From contig JANOIR010000331.1 of the NCBI GenBank assembly GCA_031407765.1, positions 1-22,209 of the forward strand: DNA of 22,209 nt. Reading direction: 5' to 3'. This document shows positions 15,311 to 22,209 of this stretch, in pieces. Position 1 is the stretch's first letter; each line of letters opens with the position of its first letter. The translations under genes were made by a program, and so were the position numbers. Below the pieces are notes generated by a model that worked only from the letters and a program-made list of their open reading frames with translations, made no database searches and was not told the origin of the DNA. This stretch comes from JBDSLU01 sp031407765 (GTDB taxonomy: Bacteria > Acidobacteriota > Vicinamibacteria > Vicinamibacterales > Vicinamibacteraceae).

Positions 15311-17020
15311 CTACACCCGCCGGCCGCCGCGCCTAGCGCCGGCGTCGCTCATGGCGTCGCGGATCGCGCGCATCAGCTCGGCGAAGGCGAACGGCTTGAC
15401 CAGCAGGCCGCTGCACTGTTCCTGCGCCAGCCGCAGCACCTCGCTGTCCGCGGCATAGCCGCTCGACAGCAGTATCCGCAGGTCGGGCCGGATGGCGCGC
15501 AGGCGCGCGACGAGGTCGTGGCACGTCGGGCCCGGCATCACGACGTCGAGAAACGCGAGGTCGACATGTTCGGTGCGCAGCGCCGCACAGGCCTCGTTGC
15601 CGTCGGAGACGGCCAGGGTGGAGTAGCCGGCGCTGTCGAGGATGCGGCTGACGGTCTCGCGGATGTCGATGTCGTCGTCGGCGATCAGGATGCGCCCGGT
15701 GCCGGTGCGCGGGCTGACGGCCGGCAGCGTGACGCGGGCGTCACGGTCGCGCGCGACCGGGAGCACCAGCCGGAACGTGGTGCCCTGGCCGACGTCGCTG
15801 CGGCATGCGATCGATCCGCCATGCTGGCGCACGATGCTGAACACGACGGCCAGGCCGAGCCCGGTGCCGGCGCGATCGGACTTGGTCGTGAAGAACGGCT
15901 CGAAGACGCGCTCGACGACGTCGGGCGGCATGCCGCTGCCGGAGTCGGTGACCGAGATGGCGATCCACGGCCCGAGGTCGTCGCCGGCCTGGGCCGTCGC
16001 GTCGGCCGGGACCCGCTCGGTGCGGATGCGCAGCACACCGCCCCCGGGCATCGCGTCGCGAGCGTTGATGCACAGGTTCATCAGCACCTGGTCGAGCTGC
16101 GAGGGATCGCCTTGGACCAGTGCCGGCCCGCCGTCGTCCGACAGCTCGAGGGCGACGCGTTCCGGAAGGATGCGATGGAGCAGCGTGGCCAGGCTGCGCA
16201 GGCGTTCGCCGAGATCGACCGCCTGCAGCGTCAGCGGGTGCGTCCGGCTGATCGCGAGGAGCTGCCGGGTGAGCAGGGCGCCGCGCTCGGCGGCGCCGTT
16301 GATCGCGTCCAGCTCCTCGCTGATCAGCGCGTCCTGCGAGCGGGCCGAGGCCAGGCTGGTGCTGGTCAGGATCACCGTGAGCAGGTTGGCGAAGTCGTGC
16401 GCGATGCCGCCGGCCAGCAGGCCCAGGCTCTCGAGCTTCTGGGCCCGGAACAGGCGGGTCTCGAGCTCATGTTTCTCGCGCTCGGCGGAGCGGCGGTGCT
16501 CGACGAAGCGGATGCGCGCGGCCGCCACCGCGATCTGGCTGCACATCGAGACCAGGTACTCGATCTGCTCGATGCCGGGCACCCGGACGCCCTCCTCACC
16601 GAAGGTGCCGCAGCCGAAGGCGCCGAGCGGCTGGTCCAGCATCCGCAGCGGCACGTTGATGATCGTGCGGTTGCCGAGCTGGGCGACGAGGTCCTTGTTG
16701 GTCCGGGGATCGGTGCGGGCGTCCTCGACGACGACCGGGCCTTCGGCGGCGAAGATCTCCTCAATCATCGGATCGCCCTTGACCGGGATCCGCGGTGCCA
16801 CTTCCCAGATGAGGTCCTGTCGCGAGCCGCTGTAGCCGAGCACGCGCACCTCGTCCGGGTGCTCGTCGTCGGCGACGCAGAGCCAGGCGTGATCGAAGCC
16901 GATCGCCTCGCGGACTTCGGCCCGGGCGACGTCCAGCACGTCCACGAACGTCGTGGCCCGCTGCAGCTCGCGGGCAAACGCCAGCAATCGTGTGCCGACC
17001 GGAAACAGGGGGCTGTTCAC
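15311..17020 (-). CDS. GAF-domain hybrid histidine kinase with C-terminal receiver
   Basis: 569 residues from GTG 17020. A GAF sensor domain (about 10-172) is followed by a HisKA helix with phospho-acceptor His208 in GGIAHDFANLL, where the second Asn of the common HDFNNLL is Ala. The HATPase domain follows (N319 in the N box, TDSGSGMP and GTGLGLAVV boxes, to about 423). The REC domain (about 442-560) has acidic residues near 447-449, phospho-acceptor Asp492 (LAFLDVVMPG) and Lys542 (LLVKPF). There is no transmembrane segment and no DNA-binding output, so it must signal to a partner outside the window. A TTG at 17089 would add 23 unconserved Arg/Ser/Gly-rich residues and is less likely. It heads a minus-strand unit with the small membrane protein and the GH67 fusion, and diverges from the pyr operon. 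Confidence 0.88.
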   Translation of the reverse strand: MNSPLFPVGTRLLAFARELQRATTFVDVLDVARAEVREAIGFDHAWLCVADDEHPDEVRVLGYSGSRQDLIWEVAPRIPVKGDPMIEEIFAAEGPVVVEDARTDPRTNKDLVAQLGNRTIINVPLRMLDQPLGAFGCGTFGEEGVRVPGIEQIEYLVSMCSQIAVAAARIRFVEHRRSAEREKHELETRLFRAQKLESLGLLAGGIAHDFANLLTVILTSTSLASARSQDALISEELDAINGAAERGALLTRQLLAISRTHPLTLQAVDLGERLRSLATLLHRILPERVALELSDDGGPALVQGDPSQLDQVLMNLCINARDAMPGGGVLRIRTERVPADATAQAGDDLGPWIAISVTDSGSGMPPDVVERVFEPFFTTKSDRAGTGLGLAVVFSIVRQHGGSIACRSDVGQGTTFRLVLPVARDRDARVTLPAVSPRTGTGRILIADDDIDIRETVSRILDSAGYSTLAVSDGNEACAALRTEHVDLAFLDVVMPGPTCHDLVARLRAIRPDLRILLSSGYAADSEVLRLAQEQCSGLLVKPFAFAELMRAIRDAMSDAGARRGGRRV

Positions 17021-17088
17021 GTCAGTCCGCGAGCCGCTGCCGGGCTCGTCGGGCCCGCGCCAGCGCCACCGTGATGATGATGCGCGCA

Positions 17089-17094
17089 ACTATA
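17089..17094 (-). promoter_or_regulatory. Possible -10 box for the histidine kinase
   Basis: Read on the minus strand these bases are TATAGT, 5 of 6 matches to the -10 consensus, about 70 nt before GTG 17020. No good -35 box sits at the right spacing. If real, transcription would start near 17082, which would exclude the TTG start at 17089. Confidence 0.25.
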
Positions 17095-17108
17095 CGCCAT
17101 ACGCTCGA

Positions 17109-17137
17109 TTGACCTCGTGCCGGCGGCCGGTTACACT
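17109..17137 (+). promoter_or_regulatory. Sigma70-like promoter of the pyr operon
   Basis: TTGACC (17109-17114) and TACACT (17132-17137) are separated by exactly 17 nt, matching the -35 box at 5 of 6 positions and the -10 box at 4 of 6. The predicted start near 17144 gives a leader of about 235 nt that carries the PyrR-binding-loop match and a large palindrome before pyrR. Confidence 0.6.
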
Positions 17138-17157
17138 CGGCGGAACTCTTTAAGTGC

Positions 17158-17184
17158 GGTCCTGTGAGGCCGACAAGAGGTGCC
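17158..17184 (+). promoter_or_regulatory. PyrR-binding loop in the pyr leader RNA
   Basis: GGTCCTGTGAGGCC (17158-17171) agrees with the PyrR-binding consensus ARUCCNGNGAGGYU at every position but the first and last. The lower stem can form between GGTCCT (17158-17163) and AGGTGCC (17178-17184) with one bulge. It lies about 14 nt into the predicted transcript and upstream of pyrR itself, the usual place for autoregulation. PyrR bound to UMP would repress here. No T-tailed terminator is visible downstream, so the mechanism (attenuation or translational control) is open. Confidence 0.6.
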
Positions 17185-17235
17185 TGTGCCTGCTCCTTCC
17201 CCGATTCCAGTTCGATCCACGTCTGCGTGCGGCCC

Positions 17236-17319
17236 AGCAGCCCGTGGTGAAAGGCCCACGGCATTCGACGGGCGCCTAGCCCGTCTCGATGCTGCGCGGG
17301 ACTTTCACCACGGGCTGCT
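17236..17319 (+). repeat. Nested palindrome (REP-like) in the pyrR leader
   Basis: AGCAGCCCGTGGTGAAAG (17236-17253) is a perfect 18-nt inverted repeat of 17302-17319. Inside it, GACGGGC (17267-17273) pairs with GCCCGTC (17279-17285) over a 5-nt loop, and flanking bases 17261-17265 pair with 17288-17292. The 84-nt element has the size and nested form of a REP/BIME-type repeat. It lies between the PyrR site and the pyrR ribosome site. Confidence 0.75.
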
Positions 17320-17379
17320 AGCCGACGCTGGCTATGCCCGTGCCGCTGACGCCGCCGGCCAGCCGGAGGTCCTCGTCCC

Positions 17380-17914
17380 ATGCCGCTCGTGATCGACGAA
17401 CTCCGCATGTCGCGGACGCTGGCTCGTATCGCCCACGAGATCGTGGAGCGCAACCGCGGCGTCGACGAGCTGGCGTTCGTCGGCATCCGCACCCGCGGCG
17501 TGCCGCTGGCGCAGCGGCTGGCGGCCACGGTCAGTGAGATCGCCGGCGCCGACGTGCCGGTCGGCATTCTCGACATCACGCTCTACCGCGACGACCTGAT
17601 GCGCCACACGGTCGGACCGCAGCCGCTGGTCCGGCTCACCGACATCCCGTTCTCGATCGACGACCGCCGGATCCTGCTCGTCGACGACGTGCTCTTCACC
17701 GGCCGCACCATCCGCTCCGCGCTCGACGCGCTCATCGATTTCGGCCGCCCGCGGGCCATCCAGCTCGCGGTGATGATCGACCGTGGCCATCGCGAGCTGC
17801 CGATCAAGGCCGACTACGTGGGCAAGAACCTGCCGACGTCGCGGCGCGAGATTGTCAACGTCCGGCTCAAGGAAACCGACGGCATCGACGAGGTCACGCT
17901 GGAGGAGCCGAGCC

Positions 17915-17922
<8 letters not shown>
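17380..17922 (+). CDS. pyrR: PyrR, pyr operon RNA-binding regulator / uracil phosphoribosyltransferase
   Basis: 180 residues, the usual length. PyrR binds the pyr leader RNA when UMP is high and often also converts uracil and PRPP to UMP. The PRPP-binding loop ILLVDDVLFTGRT lies at 98-110. The family stretches AFVGIRTRGVPLA (32-44), GILDITLYRDD (62-72) and VMIDRGHRELPIKADYVGKN (131-150) are all present. GGAGG 10 nt upstream supports the ATG. It is the first gene of pyrR-pyrB-pyrC-pyrE, preceded by a sigma70-like promoter and a PyrR-binding-loop match, which fits autoregulation. The stop overlaps the start of pyrB by 8 nt, indicating translational coupling. Confidence 0.95.
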
Positions 17923-18907
<985 letters not shown>

Positions 18908-18915
18908 TGGATGAC

Positions 18916-19059
18916 GTCAACTTCCAATTTCCAACTACCAAATTCCAAGGAACTCCCAACAACCAACTCCCAAAGAGCCCGGCGACGTCGAGCCAGCAGG
19001 GTGTGGGGTTGGGAGTTGGAAGTTCCTTGGAAGTTGGAATTTGGTAGTTGGTAGTTGAC
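18916..19059. repeat. Heptanucleotide-based imperfect inverted repeat between pyrB and pyrC
   Basis: The left arm (18916-18973) is made of CCAACTT/CCAATTT/CCAACTA-like heptamers; the right arm (19009-19059) is its reverse complement apart from gains and losses of repeat units. Shared blocks include CCAACTACCAAATTCCAA and CCAAGGAACT. It is far richer in A and T than its surroundings, has biased strand composition and no reading frame, and fills most of the 170-nt pyrB-pyrC gap. Confidence 0.85.
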
Positions 19060-19077
19060 GCCCGGAGGATATGAAAA

Positions 19078-20397
19078 GTGTCGTTGTTACTCAAGGGCGG
19101 GCGGGTGGTGGATCCGGTCAACGGGATCGATGGGACGCGTGACGTCCTCATCGACGGGGGCGTCATCGTCGCGGTGGGCGCAGATCTGCCCGCCGGATCG
19201 GCGCGGGTCGTCGACGTCAGCGGGCTGGTGGTCACGCCGGGGCTCATCGACATGCACGTGCACCTGCGCGAGCCCGGGCACGAGCACAAGGAGACGATCG
19301 CCACCGGCACGGCGTCGGCAGTGGCCGGCGGCTTCACCGCCGTCGCCTGCATGCCCAACACCGACCCGGTCAACGACCAGGCCAGCATCACGCAGTTCAT
19401 GCTGAAGCGCGCGGCCGAGGCCGGCCTCGCCCGCGTCTATCCGATCGGCGCCGTGACGCTCGGCTCGAAGGGCGAGCACCTGGCCGAGATCGCCGACCTC
19501 AAGGCGGCCGGCTGCGTCGCGGTCTCGGACGACGGCAAGCCGGTGCTGACCGCGCTGCTGATGCGGCGGGCGCTCGAATACACGGCGATGTGCGGCATCC
19601 CGGTGATCGACCACTGCGAGGACCCGACGCTCAAGGGCGACGGCGTCGCGCACGAGGGCTTCAACGCGTCGCGGCTGGGCCTGAAGGGCATCCCCGGCGA
19701 GGCCGAGGAGCTGTGGGTCGAGCGCGACATCACGCTGGCCGGTCTGACCGGCGGCCGCTTCCACGTCGCCCACCTGTCGACGCGCGGCTCGCTGCGCGCG
19801 GTGCGGTCGGGCAAGGCGCGCGGCATCGCGGTGACGTGTGAGGTGGCGCCGCACCACTTCGTGCTGACCGACGAGGCGCTCGAGGGCTACGACACCAACG
19901 TCAAGATGAACCCGCCGCTGCGCGAGGTCGACGATCGCGACGAGCTGATCCGCGGCATCGTCGACGGCAGCGTCGACGCCATCGCCACCGATCACGCGCC
20001 GCACCATGCCGACGAGAAGCGGGTCGAGTTCGATCGCGCCCCGTTCGGGATCGTCGGCCTCGAAACGTGCGTGCCGCTGACGTTCGATCGGCTGGTCCAC
20101 CCCGGGTTGATCTCGCTGACCCGCTTCGTCGAGTTGCTGTCGGTGAACCCGGCCCGGATCCTCGGCGTCGCCGGCGGTGCGCTGACGCCCGGCACCGTCG
20201 CCGACGTGTCGATCCTGGCCCCGGACCTCGGCGTCACCATCGACGCGGCGCGGCTCGTCTCCAAGTCGAAGAACACGCCGTTCGGCGGCTGGTCGCTGCG
20301 CGGCGGCGTCGCCGCCACCATCGTCGGCGGCCGCGTCGTCTACGCCAACCCGGACGTGCCGCGGGCGCGTGCCTTCACTCCCGTGTCCGTCGCCTGA
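19078..20397 (+). CDS. pyrC: Dihydroorotase (class I)
   Basis: 439 residues of amidohydrolase fold. It cyclises carbamoyl aspartate to dihydroorotate. Metal and active-site residues are H60 and H62 (DMHVHLREPG), D151 (AVSDDGKP), H179 (VIDHCED), H232 (VAHLSTRGS) and D305 (ATDHAPHH). An Asp at 151, with no carboxylated Lys, is typical of class I enzymes such as that of Aquifex, which often need the PyrB partner encoded next door. MPNTDP (92-97) is a further family mark. GTG 19078 is the start: GGAGG at 19064-19068 is well spaced for it, while the ATG at 19071 is out of frame. The preceding gap is filled by a heptanucleotide inverted repeat. Confidence 0.96.
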   Translation: MSLLLKGGRVVDPVNGIDGTRDVLIDGGVIVAVGADLPAGSARVVDVSGLVVTPGLIDMHVHLREPGHEHKETIATGTASAVAGGFTAVACMPNTDPVNDQASITQFMLKRAAEAGLARVYPIGAVTLGSKGEHLAEIADLKAAGCVAVSDDGKPVLTALLMRRALEYTAMCGIPVIDHCEDPTLKGDGVAHEGFNASRLGLKGIPGEAEELWVERDITLAGLTGGRFHVAHLSTRGSLRAVRSGKARGIAVTCEVAPHHFVLTDEALEGYDTNVKMNPPLREVDDRDELIRGIVDGSVDAIATDHAPHHADEKRVEFDRAPFGIVGLETCVPLTFDRLVHPGLISLTRFVELLSVNPARILGVAGGALTPGTVADVSILAPDLGVTIDAARLVSKSKNTPFGGWSLRGGVAATIVGGRVVYANPDVPRARAFTPVSVA

Positions 20398-20410
20398 TCG
20401 ATTCCCCACA

Positions 20411-21091
20411 ATGCCTGCAGCCACGCTCGCCCCAGCGACTATCGGCGGACCGAAGCCGACCACCACGCACATGACCGACCGCCACTTCGTCACGCGCGAC
20501 CGCGCCCGCAAGGACATGGAGTCGCTCGGCGTCCTCATGACCGACGGGCACTTCGACTACGGCAACGGCTTCCACGGCCGCGTCTACCTGAACGCACACC
20601 AGCTGTTCCGGCATCCGTCGACCATCTGGCGCCTGGCCCAGGACCTGCTCGACGTGATCCCCAGCGATCTGCAGCTGATGACCGAGGTCGTCGCCGGGCC
20701 GGCGACCGGTGGCGCGCTGCTCGCCCACACCATCGCCGGACTGCTCGACGGCCGGCGCAGCCTGAGCCATCCGCCGTGCGCCTTCGCGCCGTTCCAGTAC
20801 GACGGCGGCGACGTCGCGCTGCGGCCGTTCTACGCGGCGTCGATGCGCGATCGGCGGGTGCTGCTGGCCGACGACGTCCGCAACACCGGCAAGACGTTCG
20901 AGCGGTGCGCGGCCCTGGTCAAGGCCGCCGGCGGCGAGGTGATCGCCACCGTCCAGATCTACGACCGGCTCGAGTCGGTCGTCGATCTCGGCGTCCCCAA
21001 CATCGCGTTGATCGATTACCAGGCCCCCGAGAACTTCCCGGCCACCGCGTGTCCGCTGTGCCAGGACGGAACGCCCATCACACGGTTCTGA
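20411..21091 (+). CDS. pyrE: Orotate phosphoribosyltransferase
   Basis: 226 residues from ATG 20411. It transfers ribose-phosphate from PRPP to orotate to give OMP. The OPRT entry motif LMTDGHFDYGNGFHGRVYLN lies at 42-61, the GPATGG loop at 96-101, and the PRPP-binding motif RRVLLADDVRNTGKTF at 148-163. The C-terminus has a CPLC motif near 214-217, seen in some OPRT-like enzymes. Neither ATG 20411 nor ATG 20471 (206 residues, beginning MTDRHF) has a clear ribosome site; the shorter form matches the usual OPRT length better. It starts 13 nt after pyrC and completes the pyrR-B-C-E set; pyrD, pyrF and carAB are not in the window. The DD..NTGKT variant is somewhat unlike E. coli PyrE, so OPRT-like is the cautious reading. 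Confidence 0.88.
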   Translation: MPAATLAPATIGGPKPTTTHMTDRHFVTRDRARKDMESLGVLMTDGHFDYGNGFHGRVYLNAHQLFRHPSTIWRLAQDLLDVIPSDLQLMTEVVAGPATGGALLAHTIAGLLDGRRSLSHPPCAFAPFQYDGGDVALRPFYAASMRDRRVLLADDVRNTGKTFERCAALVKAAGGEVIATVQIYDRLESVVDLGVPNIALIDYQAPENFPATACPLCQDGTPITRF

Positions 21092-21099
21092 CGCCGCTG

Positions 21100-21183
21100 G
21101 TGCTCGGAGCACGCTCCGAGCAACTTGCAATTCCTGCGATCCCTGGCAACTTCTGCAAGTTGCTCCGAGCATGCTCCGAGCAC
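21100..21183. repeat. 30-nt imperfect inverted repeat between pyrE and the DUF2400 gene
   Basis: 21100-21129 is nearly the reverse complement of 21154-21183 (two mismatches), around a 24-nt loop. Each arm is built of GCTCCGAGCA-type units: the left arm is itself a hairpin (GCTCGGAG/CTCCGAGC), the right arm holds two direct copies. It could terminate the pyr transcript. The right arm contains the ATG of the next gene at 21171. Confidence 0.8.
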
Positions 21184-22082
21184 ACCTGAAAACGCTCCTC
21201 GACGCGCAATACGAGGCGTTCAACGTCGAGGATTCGGCTATCGATCCGGTGCAGTTCGTGCACCGCGCCAACCCGGATCCCGCCGACCGCGAGATCGTCG
21301 GGTTCATCGCGGCGGGGCTGGCCTTCGGCCGCGTCGCCAGCGTGATGGCCTCGGTCGGCCGCGTCGTCGAGGTGATGGGCGCGCGGCCGGCGGCGTTCGT
21401 CCGCGCCTTCGACCCGCGGCGTGACGCCCGCGCGCTCACGCCGGTCGTGCACCGCTGGATCCGCGGCGCCGACCTGGTGGCGCTGCTGCTCGTGCTCCAG
21501 GCGATGTTGCGCGAGCACGGATCGATCGAGGGCGCCTTCGTCGCCGGCCACGACCCCGCTGCCGCCGACGTCGGGCCCGGGCTCGACGCCTTTGCTGCGC
21601 GGGCCTGCGCCGTCGACGTGCGTCCGGCCTACGGCCGCGCCGTCCCGGCGCGCGCCGGCTATCGCTACTTCTTCGCGCGCCCGTCCGGCGGCAGCGCCTG
21701 CAAGCGGCTCAACCTGTTCCTGCGCTGGATGGTGCGGCGCGACGCCGTCGACCCGGGCAGTTGGACGCGCGTCTCGCCGGCCCAGCTCGTGGTGCCGCTC
21801 GATACGCACATCATCCGCCTCGGGCGCTGCCTCGGCCTGACACGCCAGACGACGCCGGGCTGGAAGATGGCGGCGGAGATCACCGCGGCGCTGCGCCGCC
21901 TCGATCCCGCCGACCCGATCCGCTACGACTTCGCGCTCTGCCACCTCGGGATGATGAAGGCGTGCCGCTTCGGCCTGGCCCGCACCCACCCCGGGTGCCC
22001 GCTGGCCGGCTGGTGCAAACCGGCGCGCGGCACCCGGGCAGCCCCGCGGCCGGCGCCGCCGCGCGCCCAGCGCGGCGAATAG
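21171..22082 (+). CDS. TIGR02757 (DUF2400) family protein
   Basis: 303 residues. The opening HLKTLLDAQYEAFN (5-18), REIVGFIAAGLAFGR (about 40-54), the FFARPSGGSACKRLNLFLRW region (about 166-185) and LVVPLDTHIIRLGRCLGL (about 205-222) are marks of TIGR02757, an uncharacterised family with helix-hairpin-helix DNA-glycosylase-like features. The last third has four cysteines spaced C-x7-C-x10-C-x5-C (CHLG to CPLAGWC), reminiscent of but not identical to the endonuclease III iron-sulphur loop. The C-terminal tail is Arg/Ala/Pro-rich and low in complexity. ATG 21171 lies inside an inverted repeat without a ribosome site, yet conserved sequence begins at once, so the start can hardly be later. No functional link with pyrE is evident. 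Confidence 0.85.
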   Translation: MLRAHLKTLLDAQYEAFNVEDSAIDPVQFVHRANPDPADREIVGFIAAGLAFGRVASVMASVGRVVEVMGARPAAFVRAFDPRRDARALTPVVHRWIRGADLVALLLVLQAMLREHGSIEGAFVAGHDPAAADVGPGLDAFAARACAVDVRPAYGRAVPARAGYRYFFARPSGGSACKRLNLFLRWMVRRDAVDPGSWTRVSPAQLVVPLDTHIIRLGRCLGLTRQTTPGWKMAAEITAALRRLDPADPIRYDFALCHLGMMKACRFGLARTHPGCPLAGWCKPARGTRAAPRPAPPRAQRGE

Positions 22083-22209
22083 CACCCGGACGCGCCAGGG
22101 GGCTGCTCGGGCGGTCCTGAGGGACCGCCCGACAACAAGCGGGTGCCCGCTGGCCGGCTGGTGCAAACCGGCGCGCGGCACCCGGGCAGCCCCGCGGCCG
22201 GCGCCGCCG
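21992..22209 (+). repeat. 70-nt exact direct repeat reaching the window end
   Basis: 22140-22209 is identical to 21992-22061, an offset of 148 nt. The first copy encodes the C-terminus of the DUF2400 protein; the second is truncated by the window edge. It is either a real partial duplication or an assembly artefact at a contig end. Confidence 0.9.
22108..22131 (+). terminator. Strong hairpin after the DUF2400 gene
   Basis: CGGGCGGTCC (22108-22117) pairs perfectly with GGACCGCCCG (22122-22131) around a TGAG loop, 26 nt after the stop codon. No T-run follows, so it may act as an RNA-stabilising or Rho-assisted end. Confidence 0.45.

Noticed and set aside
15311..17089. TTG 17089 start of the histidine kinase
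   Set aside because: It adds 23 Arg/Ser/Gly-rich residues before the GAF fold, has no ribosome site, and a -10-like box overlaps it.
17180..17392. 70-codon plus-strand frame across the pyrR leader
   Set aside because: It runs through the nested palindrome and has no recognisable protein features; the region is better read as leader RNA.
18916..19059. CRISPR-like or tandem-repeat array between pyrB and pyrC
   Set aside because: The units are 7 nt, without spacers of constant length, and arranged as an inverted repeat, so it is not a CRISPR array.
21100..21183. Transposon terminal inverted repeats
   Set aside because: Only 24 nt lie between the arms, there is no transposase and I see no target duplication; a small repeat element or terminator fits better.

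Overview
The window is GC-rich (strongly G/C at third codon positions), densely coding bacterial chromosome, with no tRNA, rRNA, CRISPR array, integrase or transposase that I can see. The gene content suggests an Acidobacteriota member, perhaps Vicinamibacteria-like: a TolB-like/ThuA/PVC-type cytochrome c trio, a Gly-Pro-Ala-rich secreted dehydrogenase, an RNI-type leucine-rich repeat protein, and a PyrR-led pyr operon in a very GC-rich genome. The phylum is an inference from gene style, not from a marker gene.

Layout. (1) 7-6094, plus strand: a secreted beta-propeller (TolB/PD40) protein, an intrinsic terminator or attenuator, a secreted ThuA-like protein, a 989-residue membrane-bound-dehydrogenase/HEAT/cytochrome c/discoidin protein, and a 95-residue protein that is essentially a free-standing domain III of elongation factor G. 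The first three look like a periplasmic carbohydrate-oxidation set. (2) 7595-6098, minus strand: DoxX-like membrane protein, a secreted protein of unknown function and a small four-helix membrane protein, tightly packed. (3) An LRR protein (minus, with a good sigma70-like promoter) diverges from a non-canonical arginase-family protein and an exported hypothetical protein (plus). (4) 17020-11249, minus strand: GAF hybrid histidine kinase, small membrane protein and a 1212-residue fusion of a complete GH67 alpha-glucuronidase with two complete alpha/beta-hydrolase domains. The last is a candidate all-in-one xylan side-chain remover. (5) 17109-21091, plus strand: the pyrimidine operon pyrR-pyrB-pyrC-pyrE, with a sigma70-like promoter, a PyrR-binding-loop match in the leader, a large nested palindrome before pyrR and an AT-richer heptanucleotide inverted repeat between pyrB and pyrC. 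(6) 21100-22209: a 30+30 nt inverted repeat that contains the start codon of a TIGR02757/DUF2400 gene, a hairpin, and a 70-nt exact direct repeat running to the window end.

The most novel-looking items are the GH67-esterase-esterase fusion beside its own sensor kinase, the orphan EF-G domain III protein, and the set of structured repeats inside and next to the pyr operon. I found no convincing new defence or mobile system.
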